From positions 186,001 to 250,000 of the forward strand of contig NZ_BMYO01000007.1 in NCBI RefSeq assembly GCF_014652315.1: a stretch of 64,000 nt of DNA, in the 5' to 3' direction. The notes under the pieces were generated by a model, which saw only the letters and a list, made by a program, of their open reading frames with translations, searched no databases and was not told the origin of the DNA. This stretch comes from Jeongeupia chitinilytica (GTDB taxonomy: Bacteria > Pseudomonadota > Gammaproteobacteria > Burkholderiales > Chitinibacteraceae). How positions within the stretch are numbered: the first letter of the stretch is position 1; each line of letters begins with the position of its first letter. Of the stretch, positions 25,022 through 33,109 are shown piece after piece. Position numbers and translations under genes: made by a program.

Positions 25022-25318
25022 TCAGCGGGGAAGCCAGGGGGTGTTGCTGATCAGGGCAACGCGGAACTCGCCGAAATTGCAGCCGAGCACGCACTTCATC
25101 GACACGAGCGAGAGGACGGCACCAAGCAGGGTGCCGAACGCGGCCAGTGCCAGTCGGGGAATGTCCGCCGACGCCCCCGCGTTGCCGGCCAGGATGGCGA
25201 CGATCACGCCGGCCGTGATGCCGAATACCGCGCCGGCGAGCAGGGTGAGCACGAGTACGCGCCAGGCATAGGCCCACCAGACCCGAATCGCCCTGCGCCA
25301 GGTCATTTCCAGTTCCAT
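25022..25318 (-). CDS. Small membrane protein, two hydrophobic segments
   Basis: A 98-residue protein with two clear membrane helices (VLVLTLLAGAVFGITAGVIVAIL and LALAAFGTLLGAVLSLVSM), an aromatic basic N-terminus (TWRRAIRVWWAYAWR) and two Cys in MKCVLGCNFGEF. GAAGGAGAAATC precedes the ATG, so translation is likely. It sits between two WWN-module genes in the same direction and could anchor or export them. No known family is recognised. Confidence 0.6.
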   Translation of the reverse strand: MELEMTWRRAIRVWWAYAWRVLVLTLLAGAVFGITAGVIVAILAGNAGASADIPRLALAAFGTLLGAVLSLVSMKCVLGCNFGEFRVALISNTPWLPR

Positions 25319-25360
25319 GATTTCTCCTTCGGCCGCTGGGCCTGTGCTGTGGTGCGCCGC

Positions 25361-26149
25361 TCAGGCGCAGTGATTGGCATCGACGACGTTGACCCGGTCG
25401 TACCTGCCGTCGCGGGTGACGACCTGCACGCATTCGTTGGCGCGCGGGTTCCACCATGTCGTGTAGGCGTTGTGCCAGCCCTTGCTGCCGTCGATATTGC
25501 GGAAGCCGCGGCTGGTCAGGTCCGACTCGGCGTACGACGCGCGCACGCCGACGAGGTCGGAAACGTCGACATAAGCATCGCGGCCGTGGCGATGGTGGCG
25601 ACCGGCGTGCTGGCGGTTGTATTCGTCGATGCCGGCGTTGTAGCCCGAGGTATAGGCATCCCCGCCGTTGCTGCTGGTCCGGTTGTTCAAACCGTCCTGA
25701 TAGCCCAAGTCGTAGTCGTTCTGGTTTGCCTGATCGTTGTTGCCGTCATGGTGGTGCTTGTTGTGGTTGTACAGTGCAACGCCGCCGATCAAGGCCGCCG
25801 CGCCGGCCGCCAGCGCCAGTGCGGTGCCCTTGCCGATGCCGCCACTGCTCGCGTATTGCTGGCACTCGTGCGCAATTGTCGGTTGCACCGCGACATAGCG
25901 GTCGTTCTTCACCGACGTGACCAGACAGTCCTGGCGATCGCCGTTCCACCAGCTGACCCAGTTGCGGTCGCTGCCATTCTCGGTATGCACCTGCCGGTAG
26001 CCGTTGTTCTGCAGGATCTGCTCGGCGGTATCGGAGCGGGTGCCGATCAGCGTATCGGTATTGAACGCCGGCGAGGCCACGGCGAGCAGCGGGTTCAATG
26101 CCAATGCCGAAGTCAGCAACGCGGCAAGCGGCAATCGGTAGCGATTCAT
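25361..26149 (-). CDS. Secreted protein with two WWN modules and a glycine-rich segment
   Basis: A 262-residue exported protein. The signal peptide is MNRYRLPLAALLTSALALNPLLAVA. A first WWN module (about 30-95), a Gly/Ala-rich hydrophobic segment (GIGKGTALALAAGAAALIGG) followed by a His/Asp/Asn-rich stretch (HNKHHHDGNNDQANQND), Gly-Tyr-Asp/Asn repeats, then a second WWN module (about 198-262). The middle segment resembles a glycine-zipper membrane stretch. It is the first gene of the minus-strand run and has ACCAAGGAGTCCGATC before the ATG. The function is unknown. Confidence 0.72.
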   Translation of the reverse strand: MNRYRLPLAALLTSALALNPLLAVASPAFNTDTLIGTRSDTAEQILQNNGYRQVHTENGSDRNWVSWWNGDRQDCLVTSVKNDRYVAVQPTIAHECQQYASSGGIGKGTALALAAGAAALIGGVALYNHNKHHHDGNNDQANQNDYDLGYQDGLNNRTSSNGGDAYTSGYNAGIDEYNRQHAGRHHRHGRDAYVDVSDLVGVRASYAESDLTSRGFRNIDGSKGWHNAYTTWWNPRANECVQVVTRDGRYDRVNVVDANHCA

Positions 26150-26712
26150 GATCGGACTCCTTGGTCGGGATGGGTGAATGGTTGAATGGACAGTTGAATC
26201 CGTATCGCGCCGGTTAATGGACGGCGCGCGTATTGACGCCGGCAATGGCGGATTCCGAAGGTCATTGGCCGATTGCGGTGCGCCAATTCACCGGCGATGC
26301 AATCGGCCATTGCGCCATGCCGCGAATCGCCCGGCCGTTTGCCATTGCGCTTGTTCAAAGCGCACCGGATGCCGTCATGACCGATGCGCCAGCCACCGGG
26401 CTGTGCATACCCGGCGACACGACGAGGTCCTGGACCGGCGTCAAGATCGGCATGCGAGTGTCGGGTAGGATGAATGCGCAACATGCGGCCTCCTGCAACG
26501 TGCCCCGATGAGGGCGGGTCGTCGATGCAGCCCACTCTGGCGGCGGATGCCAGGCGGGTAAACACATAAAAAATTATTAAAACTAATCAAAATCGCCGTT
26601 CCGGCCGCGCTGCATGCCAGGAACAAGGCCGGTGATGATGTTTGCGTCCGTTTGGGCTGCCGGCACGCATTCCGTCCGGCACAGCGTGAATCTGCACACC
26701 AAGGAAAAGGGC
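26150..26712. promoter_or_regulatory. 563-base divergent spacer with an 11-bp inverted repeat
   Basis: No convincing gene. It separates the WWN-module run from the ToxR-like pair and must hold both promoters. It contains TGGCCGATTGC (26266-26276) and its inverted copy GCAATCGGCCA (26299-26309), several GCCATTGCG-like words around them, and a strikingly AT-rich patch at about 26563-26595 (ACACATAAAAAATTATTAAA) that probably marks the regulator promoter. AAGGAAAAGG at 26701 is the ribosome site of the regulator. Confidence 0.4.
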
Positions 26713-27411
26713 TTGACCACCACCTGTTTGCGCTTCGGCTCGTTCGTGTTCCAGCCCGGGCTTCGCTACCTGATCCGGCAGCAGGGCAGCGGCGAACCGG
26801 TGCGCGTTCGCCTGGCCGGCGCCGAAGCCGCGATCCTGGCCCGGCTGCTCGAATGTCCCGACGTGGTCTGCAGCAAGGACGAACTGGTCGGTATCGGCTG
26901 GGGCGGACGTCCGGTCAGTGCCAATTCCCTGCCGGTCGCCATTGGCAATTTGCGCCGGCATTTGCACGTGGCGCCGTACGAGGTGGAAATCCGCACTCTG
27001 CCGCGCCAGGGTTATTTGCTGACCCTGACCGTCCCGCTGCAATGCGATCTGCCGGATAGGGCGGAGATTGCCCGGCCATCCGGACCGGCCGTGGAAAATA
27101 TCCCGACGGCGGATTTGCCGGCGGCAATGACCGAACCCATGCCGTTACCGGCCGGCACCGACAGCAAATGGCAGCGTCGCCTGGTGCTGGCCAATATCGT
27201 GATCGGATCGGGGGCCTTGCTGCTGGTCCTGATCAGCGCCCATGAATGGATTGCGGTCCGTTGCAGTCAGGATGGCCGGGGCATGATTTGCGCGGTCGCC
27301 GATCCGCGTCTCGCCGATGCGGCCGTGCCGGAGCAGCGGCAGGGCAGGCTGGTGCTGGTTTCGGGGCATGCCGTGCAAGTCCTCGAGCCCGAAGCGGGGG
27401 CGCCGCGATGA
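26713..27411 (+). CDS. ToxR/CadC-like membrane-anchored winged-helix regulator
   Basis: A 232-residue protein with an N-terminal OmpR/PhoB-type winged helix (FGSFVFQPGLRYL; AEAAILARLLEC; SKDELVGIGW; SLPVAIGNLRRHL; RTLPRQGYLL), a Pro-rich linker, one membrane helix near residues 156-176 (LVLANIVIGSGALLLVLISA) and a ~55-residue periplasmic tail with two Cys. This is the ToxR/CadC architecture, where the periplasmic tail senses and the winged helix binds DNA. Start: TTG at 26713, chosen because AAGGAAAAGG lies just upstream and the longer ATG frame adds an unlikely tail. It overlaps the next gene by ATGA. Confidence 0.75.
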   Translation: MTTTCLRFGSFVFQPGLRYLIRQQGSGEPVRVRLAGAEAAILARLLECPDVVCSKDELVGIGWGGRPVSANSLPVAIGNLRRHLHVAPYEVEIRTLPRQGYLLTLTVPLQCDLPDRAEIARPSGPAVENIPTADLPAAMTEPMPLPAGTDSKWQRRLVLANIVIGSGALLLVLISAHEWIAVRCSQDGRGMICAVADPRLADAAVPEQRQGRLVLVSGHAVQVLEPEAGAPR

Positions 27412-27902
27412 AACGGAGCCGTTTGCTGCTTTGGCTGTTGCCGCTGGCGGCGTTGCTGACGGTTGCCTTCGTCATCGTCAATAGTCTGGGCTGCAATTAC
27501 GAACTCAGGATCAACCACCGCAACCTGAGCTATTACGGTGTCTGCCGGTTTGGTGACGTCACCTTCCTCGAGTCGGACCAGCAGACCGGTTCGCAATGGT
27601 CGGTGTCGGCGTACCAGATTTCGGTCGCCAACCAGCTGATCTTCCTGATCCGCGAGCGCCGGCAATTGCGCGACGGCGTCGGCAACGTGCAGCTGCTCGA
27701 CGACTACAACCACACCCAGCGTCAGTACCTGCTGGTCAACTATGCGTGGATGCCGGTCGACGATGGCCGGATCGCGCTGTTCCAGGTCTCGCCGCACCAC
27801 GATGTCTGGGTGGGCAAGCGCGACGGGCCGATCGACCTGATGGATGCGCTGTTCCCGCGCCGGCCACCGGACTGGCAGCCGGAGCGCACGCCGGCTCAGT
27901 AG
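27408..27902 (+). CDS. ToxS-like single-pass periplasmic partner protein
   Basis: A 164-residue protein with an N-terminal membrane helix (LLLWLLPLAALLTVAFVIVNSL) and a periplasmic domain with two early Cys (GCNYELRINHRNLSYYGVC). The start overlaps the stop of the winged-helix regulator gene (ATGA), so the two are made together. Membrane winged-helix regulators often depend on such a small adjacent partner (ToxS, TcpH, VtrC). Sequence similarity to those partners is not evident; the assignment is from topology and gene order. The 3' end overlaps the convergent MocR gene by 7 bases. Confidence 0.6.
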   Translation: MKRSRLLLWLLPLAALLTVAFVIVNSLGCNYELRINHRNLSYYGVCRFGDVTFLESDQQTGSQWSVSAYQISVANQLIFLIRERRQLRDGVGNVQLLDDYNHTQRQYLLVNYAWMPVDDGRIALFQVSPHHDVWVGKRDGPIDLMDALFPRRPPDWQPERTPAQ

Positions 27903-29203
27903 ATCGCGCGGGTCCGCGGCACCAGTGCCCGGGCCAGATCGGCCGCGAGGGTATCGAGGTCGGTCAAGGCCAGATTGCCGATGCTGATGCGGATGGCCGG
28001 CGGGCTGGCCAGCCGGAACGGCTGACCTGCCTGTACCGCCCAGCCGAGCGACGCGAGGTGCTGGACGATGGTGGTTTCATTGTCGACCGGCACCCACAGG
28101 TGCAGACCCTCGCCGTGTTCGATGACGCCGACGCCGTGGCGCAGCAGGCTGGCCTGCAGGGTGGCACGGCGGGTCGCATAGGCGTCGCGTACCGTGGCCA
28201 GTGCGTTGTCGTCGAGCATGCCCTGCCACGCCCGGGCGACGATGCGCTGCAGCAGCGGGCTGACCCAGCGGGGCGCGAAGGTATGCCGCCGCAGCATGGT
28301 TTTCAGTACCGGACCGTTGCCGGCGGCGACTGCCAGCCGCAGTTCCGGGCCGAGAAATTTGCTCACCGACAGCACGTAGACCCACTCGCACGAGAAGATC
28401 TGCAGCGGCGGCGGGGCGACGGCGCTCAGCGCACCCCAATGGTCGTCGATGATCAGCAGGCTGTCGGCCGAGCGCGCCAGCGCGAACTGCCAGGCCTGCC
28501 AGCGTTCGCGCGAGTAACTGACCCCGGTGGGATTGTGTGCCCGCGCGGTCAGGATCACCGCGCACGATTCCTGCAACAGCGCCGCACTCGGGACCTGTGC
28601 GCCGTGCGCATCGACCGGCAGCGGCACCGGCTTGAGCCGCATGCTGATCAGCAGTGCCAGCAACGGCGGCCAACATGGGTCCTCCACCAGCACCTTCATG
28701 CCCGGACGGCAGCGCTGCAGCAGTGCGCGCTCGATGGCGTCGAGCACGCTGGAGAACACCGCGACCGGGCCGTTGCAGCCGGCGGGTTCGAACATCCAGC
28801 GCTGCGCCAGCGTGATCAGCGCCGGATCGTCCTCGCCGGCGTCGTAGCTGGCGAGCGAGACCGGTGTCGCCAGCCAGTCCGGATTCAGCCGGGGCAGCAA
28901 GCGGCCGTCGACGTTGCCGGAGGCGAGGTCGCGCAGTCCGGCAGGCACCGCCATTTCGATGGCCGAATGCTCGACGTCGCCGGCCACGTGGGTTCCCCGG
29001 CGGCCATCGGTCACGATCGTGCCGGCATCGCGCAGCATCTTGTACGCCGACGCCACCGTATTCGGATTGACGCCAAGCTGGCCTGCCAGCACCCGGACCG
29101 ACGGCAGCTGATGGCCTGCCTTCCATTGCTCGAAGCGGATCATCCGGTCGATCGACGCGACGATTTCAAGCGCGGTGCTTCCTTCCAGCATGTATGTACT
29201 CAT
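27896..29203 (-). CDS. ptsJ: MocR-family (GntR-aminotransferase) regulator, PtsJ-like
   Basis: A 435-residue fusion of a GntR winged helix (residues ~8-75; QLPSVRVLAGQLGVNPNTVASAYKMLRDAG) to a fold-type I aminotransferase domain. AHNPTGVSYSRERW and the PLP lysine in YVLSVSKFLGPELRLAV are visible. MocR regulators bind PLP and control vitamin B6 or amine metabolism; PtsJ represses a pyridoxal kinase gene. Here a pyridoxal kinase gene (33106) lies in the divergent operon, which supports the PtsJ-like reading, though the symbol is tentative. No clear ribosome site at 29203; MLEG at 29191 is an alternative start. Confidence 0.8.
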   Translation of the reverse strand: MSTYMLEGSTALEIVASIDRMIRFEQWKAGHQLPSVRVLAGQLGVNPNTVASAYKMLRDAGTIVTDGRRGTHVAGDVEHSAIEMAVPAGLRDLASGNVDGRLLPRLNPDWLATPVSLASYDAGEDDPALITLAQRWMFEPAGCNGPVAVFSSVLDAIERALLQRCRPGMKVLVEDPCWPPLLALLISMRLKPVPLPVDAHGAQVPSAALLQESCAVILTARAHNPTGVSYSRERWQAWQFALARSADSLLIIDDHWGALSAVAPPPLQIFSCEWVYVLSVSKFLGPELRLAVAAGNGPVLKTMLRRHTFAPRWVSPLLQRIVARAWQGMLDDNALATVRDAYATRRATLQASLLRHGVGVIEHGEGLHLWVPVDNETTIVQHLASLGWAVQAGQPFRLASPPAIRISIGNLALTDLDTLAADLARALVPRTRAIY

Positions 29204-29405
29204 TCAAAATGTATTACGAACCAAAACAAAGATTGATCCGGCCATGTTCAAGCAGCGTGTTGCACTTGATCCACGACGGTCAATAGCGGCGGTCCGACGT
29301 CTGGCGGCATTTCACTTTGCTTTGCAAACCAAGAATTTGCAAGCCATCCGTGGCGGTAACCGGGATGGGGAGAGGCGCTGTCAAGAAAATAAAACATCAA
29401 CAAGC

Positions 29406-29466
29406 TTGACGAAAGCTTCCCAAAATCATTTAATGAACTAGTTCATTGTGTGTATTGAACTAATAC
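29406..29466 (+). promoter_or_regulatory. Promoter and MocR-type operator of the N-oxygenase operon
   Basis: TTGACG (29406-29411), a 17-base spacer and TTTAAT (29429-29434) form a good sigma-70 promoter. A perfect palindrome AATGAACTAGTTCATT (29432-29447) overlaps the -10 box. TGAACTA occurs twice as a direct repeat (29434 and 29456), 22 bp apart; the second copy lies in GTATT-GAACT-AATAC. MocR regulators recognise direct repeats, so the divergent PtsJ-like protein is the likely ligand. The rest of the 358-base spacer shows no gene. Confidence 0.6.
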
Positions 29467-29561
29467 AAACAAGAGGGCGGGGTCCAAGTCGCCGCCGCCA
29501 GAGTGCAGTAAAGCAAGAGGCTCCCTAACTTCAACGCAGTATCTGCATGAGGCAAACCACC

Positions 29562-30524
29562 ATGGCTTTTTCAGAAACAGTACGTGAAGACTCGGTTGCA
29601 ACCATGCTCCAGCGCCTGTCCGCGCTGTGGCGCACCCGGGCTGCGGTCAACCAGGGACCGAACGACTATGCCGATCTGGTCTTCGATCCGGCCAAGAGCG
29701 ATTTCAGCGAATCGCTGCTGCCGTTCAAACAGCACGAGGCGTGGCTGTCGACACCGGCCGAGCTGAAATCGCAGGCGTTGTCGTATGCGTGGGCGATCTA
29801 CAACCTCAAGACCGTCTACATCGAGTGCGACATCGTCACCCCGGCGTGCGAAGACCTGATCAAGGCGCCGCCGGGCTTCACCAGGAATCGCGACCTGATC
29901 CAGGACGTGATTTCGGAAGCCCTGCTCGACGAGGCACTGCACACGCGGATGTCGATCGGCGCGTGCAACTACATCTATCGCGAGCGCGGTCTTGCGCCGC
30001 TGGCGTTCGAGGATTTCAACCTCGTGCGCTGGCGCGACGATGCGCTGGCCGGATGCGGCGCCGAGTGGGAACGCCGGCTGACCCGCTTCGGCATCGCGTG
30101 CGCCAGCGAAACGCTGATCACCGATTACCTGAAGACGATGGCCGAGGACCAGTCGATCCAGGCGATTTGCCACCAGGTGACCCGCACGCACGCGGTCGAC
30201 GAATGGAGTCATTCGAGCGTGTTCAGCTTCGTCGCCGCCGATCTGGTGCACGGGCTGAGCCAGGCCGAACGCGGCTATCTGCGCGAGATCATCCTCAAGA
30301 CGGTGCAGCTGTTCGCCAACAACGAGCTGGGTGCATGGCGTGCAGCCTTCCAGCTGATCGGCCTGCCGCATCAGGACGACATCCTGCGCGATACCGGCGA
30401 CAGCAACGAGATCGGGGTCTACACCGATTCGGTCGAAGCGCTGATCGAGCGAATCGGCCTGACCGACCGTGCCGTGCGCGCGACGACGTCGCTGCCGTCG
30501 GCGAGTCTGGAGGTGGTGTCATGA
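29562..30524 (+). CDS. AurF-type diiron amine N-oxygenase
   Basis: A 320-residue ferritin-like diiron enzyme with all seven ligands of the AurF (p-aminobenzoate N-oxygenase) family: Glu88 (IECD), Glu124 and His127 (EALH), Glu183 (ETLI), and His210, Glu214, His217 (HAVDEWSH). Such enzymes oxidise amines to hydroxylamino, nitroso or nitro compounds using O2 and electrons. The substrate is unknown. The start at MAFSETVRED is preferred over the ATG 15 bases upstream because GAGG lies 9 bases before it. It is the first gene of the operon and overlaps its probable reductase by ATGA. Confidence 0.82.
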   Translation: MAFSETVREDSVATMLQRLSALWRTRAAVNQGPNDYADLVFDPAKSDFSESLLPFKQHEAWLSTPAELKSQALSYAWAIYNLKTVYIECDIVTPACEDLIKAPPGFTRNRDLIQDVISEALLDEALHTRMSIGACNYIYRERGLAPLAFEDFNLVRWRDDALAGCGAEWERRLTRFGIACASETLITDYLKTMAEDQSIQAICHQVTRTHAVDEWSHSSVFSFVAADLVHGLSQAERGYLREIILKTVQLFANNELGAWRAAFQLIGLPHQDDILRDTGDSNEIGVYTDSVEALIERIGLTDRAVRATTSLPSASLEVVS

Positions 30525-31561
30525 CCACGATGATGCATGCGCGCTGCGAGCAGGCGCACAACGAGGCCGGCGGCGTGAAGGTGTTCACGCTGCGGGCGCA
30601 GTCGGCCCACACGGCGCTGGAGTTGCATCCGGGCGGTCACGTCGCGATCGAGTTTCCGGATGCCCATGGCGTGACGCAGCAGCGCTGCTATTCGATTGTC
30701 CGCCGTCCGGCCCCGGACACCTTCGAGATCGCCGTCAAGAAGACCGGCAATCAGGGGGTGGCCGACAGTCTGCATGCGCGACTGAACGCCGGCGAGCTGC
30801 TGGCGATCAAGTATGCGGCCAGCCATATCACCGTCGACGCCGTGGCCGGAATGCGCCGGGTGCTGATGCTGGCCGGCGGGATCGGCATCACGCTGCCGAT
30901 CGCGCTGATCCGCGAACTCGGCAAGCTGGCGCAGCAAGGGCATGCGGTACCCCGGGTCGAGCTGTGCCTGTGCACCAAGTCGATCTCGGCCGTGCCCTTC
31001 CTGCACGAGCTGCTCGAGCTGGACTTGCGCAGCCCGTGGTTCAGCGTGCGCATTTTCGTGACCGGTGACGCGATCCAGTCGCGGACGCCGCACTTCCACG
31101 CAGGCCGACCGAGCGACGCCGACCTGAGCACGCTGGCCGATCCGGATGCCGTGGTGATTTGCGGCAGCCATGCGTTCGCCAGCGCACAGCAGGCGGCGAT
31201 GCGGCGGCTGCATCCCGGCGCGAAAGTGCTGATCGAGTCGTTTTCGCCGCCGGCGAGCGATGCGGCTCCGATCGTGGTCGACCCTGCGCTGGCGGCACCG
31301 AAGGTGGCGGTCGAAGGCCACGCGCAGGTGCTCAAGGCCGATCCGCGCCAGAGCCTGCTCGACCTGCTCGAACAGCACAAGCTGCCGATCAAGAGCCAGT
31401 GCCGCTCGGGCATTTGCGGCAGTTGCCGGATCAGGGTCGTCGATGGCGATTGCCGTCGCGAAGCGGACTTCGCACTGAGCCCGGGCGAGCACGCGCAGGG
31501 CTTTGCCCTGGCGTGCTGCACCTACCCGTCGTCCAACACCACACTGACGATCGCGCTCTGA
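30521..31561 (+). CDS. Flavin/2Fe-2S oxidoreductase, phthalate dioxygenase reductase type
   Basis: A 346-residue electron-transfer protein. The N-terminal flavin domain (HVAIEFPD, CYSIVRRP), the NAD-binding domain (VLMLAGGIGITLPIALI, CLCTKS) and the C-terminal [2Fe-2S] ferredoxin domain with CRSGICGSC and a distal Cys (LACC) follow the order of phthalate dioxygenase reductase/VanB. It should pass electrons from NAD(P)H to the AurF-type oxygenase, whose gene it overlaps by four bases. AurF enzymes usually depend on host reductases, so a dedicated one is notable. Confidence 0.85.
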   Translation: MTTMMHARCEQAHNEAGGVKVFTLRAQSAHTALELHPGGHVAIEFPDAHGVTQQRCYSIVRRPAPDTFEIAVKKTGNQGVADSLHARLNAGELLAIKYAASHITVDAVAGMRRVLMLAGGIGITLPIALIRELGKLAQQGHAVPRVELCLCTKSISAVPFLHELLELDLRSPWFSVRIFVTGDAIQSRTPHFHAGRPSDADLSTLADPDAVVICGSHAFASAQQAAMRRLHPGAKVLIESFSPPASDAAPIVVDPALAAPKVAVEGHAQVLKADPRQSLLDLLEQHKLPIKSQCRSGICGSCRIRVVDGDCRREADFALSPGEHAQGFALACCTYPSSNTTLTIAL

Positions 31562-31583
31562 CGATCGCAACCGGGAGCATGCA

Positions 31584-32396
31584 TTGAACGCACCAGGTCC
31601 TGATCTCCCCCTTGCCGGGGGCATGCTGTATCCGCAGGCGGAAACGCCGGCCGAGGTGGCCGCCAATCTGGCGGCGATCCGCGAGCGCATGGCCCGCGCG
31701 TGCGCGCGTGCCGGCCGCGATCCGGCCGGTGTCCGGCTGCTGCCGGTGTCCAAGACCGTCGATCAGGCGCGGATCCGTTTTGCCCATGCCGCCGGCTACC
31801 GGGCGTTCGGTGAAAACAAGGTGCAGGAGGTGCAGCTGAAACAGCCGCAGATGGCCGATCTCGGCGATGTCGAATGGATCGTCATCGGCCATCTGCAAAC
31901 CAACAAGGCCAAGGTCGTCGCCCGGCTGGCCAGCGAGTTCCAGGCGCTCGACAGCCTGCGGCTGGCCGAGGCCCTCGAGCAGCGTCTGCGACATGAACAG
32001 CGCCAGCTGGACGTGCTGGTGCAGATCAATACCTCGGACGAACCGAGCAAGTACGGCCTGCATCCGGATGTCGCGGCATCGTTCATCCAGCAGTTGCAGC
32101 AGTTTCCGTCGCTGCGGGTGAAAGGGCTGATGACACTGGCGATCCAGTCGGCCGACCCCGAGCGGGTCCGGGCCTGCTTCGTCCGGTTGCGCCAGTTGCG
32201 CGATCGTCTGCTGCCGGACCTGCCGGCCGGGATGCGTCTCGACGAGCTGTCGATGGGCATGTCCGGTGATTTCGAAATCGCCATCGAAGAGGGGGCCACC
32301 GTCGTACGCGTCGGCCAGGCCGTCTTCGGCGCGCGTGCCTTGCCGCACCACCATTACTGGCCCAGCCAGCAACTACCAGAGGAGCAGGTGTTATGA
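31584..32396 (+). CDS. PLP-binding protein, YggS/PLPBP family
   Basis: A 270-residue alanine-racemase-fold protein without the second domain. The PLP lysine is Lys57 in LLPVSKTVD; family motifs are GENKVQE, WIVIGHLQTNK and LSMGMSGDFEIAIEEGAT. PLPBP buffers and delivers pyridoxal phosphate in the cytosol. The start is TTG at 31584, 13 codons before an internal ATG at 31623 that could equally be used; the N-terminus is longer than usual. It is unusual to find it inside an oxidation/transamination operon rather than with pilT or proC, and it suggests local PLP supply. Confidence 0.88.
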   Translation: MNAPGPDLPLAGGMLYPQAETPAEVAANLAAIRERMARACARAGRDPAGVRLLPVSKTVDQARIRFAHAAGYRAFGENKVQEVQLKQPQMADLGDVEWIVIGHLQTNKAKVVARLASEFQALDSLRLAEALEQRLRHEQRQLDVLVQINTSDEPSKYGLHPDVAASFIQQLQQFPSLRVKGLMTLAIQSADPERVRACFVRLRQLRDRLLPDLPAGMRLDELSMGMSGDFEIAIEEGATVVRVGQAVFGARALPHHHYWPSQQLPEEQVL

Positions 32397-33109
32397 AGTC
32401 CGTTCTTGCGATCCGCCACGTTCATTTCGAAGACCTCGGCACGCTCGAAGCCGTATTCGCGGCGCGCGGTTTCCATGTCGAATATGTCGATGCCACGACC
32501 GCCAGGCTGGCGGCGATCGACCCGCTGGCACCGGACCTGCTGGTCGTGCTCGGCGGCCCGATCGGCGCCTACGACGAGACGGTGTACCCGTTCGTGAGCG
32601 ACGAGCTGAAACTGATCGGTGCCCGGCTCGACGCAGGCAAGCCGATTCTCGGCATCTGCCTTGGTGCGCAGCTGATGGCGCGCGCCCTCGGCGCCAAGGT
32701 GTACGCACTCGGCGTCAAGGAAATCGGCTTCGGCCCGCTGAGCCTCAGCGACGCCGGCATCGCGTCGCCGCTGGCGGCACTGAACGGCGTACCGGTGCTG
32801 CACTGGCACGGCGATCAGTTCGACATTCCCCACGGCGGTACCCATCTTGCCAGCACCAGCATCGGCGCCAACCAGGCCTTTGCCTACGGCCCGCAGGCAT
32901 TGGGCCTGCAGTTCCATCTGGAGGCCGATGCCGCCCGGATCGAGCAATGGCTGGTCGGCCACGCCGCCGAACTCGGCTCGGTCGGCATCGACCCGCGCGT
33001 CCTGCGCAGCCAGGCGCAGCAGCACGGTCCGGCTCTGGCCAGGGTGGCGCGCCAGGTCGTCGAACAGTGGCTTGACGTGGTGACCGCCACGCAAACCTCG
33101 CCGGCATGA
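32393..33109 (+). CDS. Class I glutamine amidotransferase
   Basis: A 238-residue GMP-synthase-like amidotransferase domain protein. The nucleophile Cys89 is in ILGICLGAQ; His175 and Glu177 in QFHLEAD complete the triad, so it should release ammonia from glutamine. Stand-alone members act with an unidentified synthase or as gamma-glutamyl hydrolases. It overlaps the PLP-binding protein gene by ATGA and the kinase gene by ATGA, showing strict coupling. No ammonia-accepting synthase is recognised in the cluster. A hydrolase of a gamma-glutamyl amide intermediate is an alternative. Confidence 0.85.
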   Translation: MKSVLAIRHVHFEDLGTLEAVFAARGFHVEYVDATTARLAAIDPLAPDLLVVLGGPIGAYDETVYPFVSDELKLIGARLDAGKPILGICLGAQLMARALGAKVYALGVKEIGFGPLSLSDAGIASPLAALNGVPVLHWHGDQFDIPHGGTHLASTSIGANQAFAYGPQALGLQFHLEADAARIEQWLVGHAAELGSVGIDPRVLRSQAQQHGPALARVARQVVEQWLDVVTATQTSPA

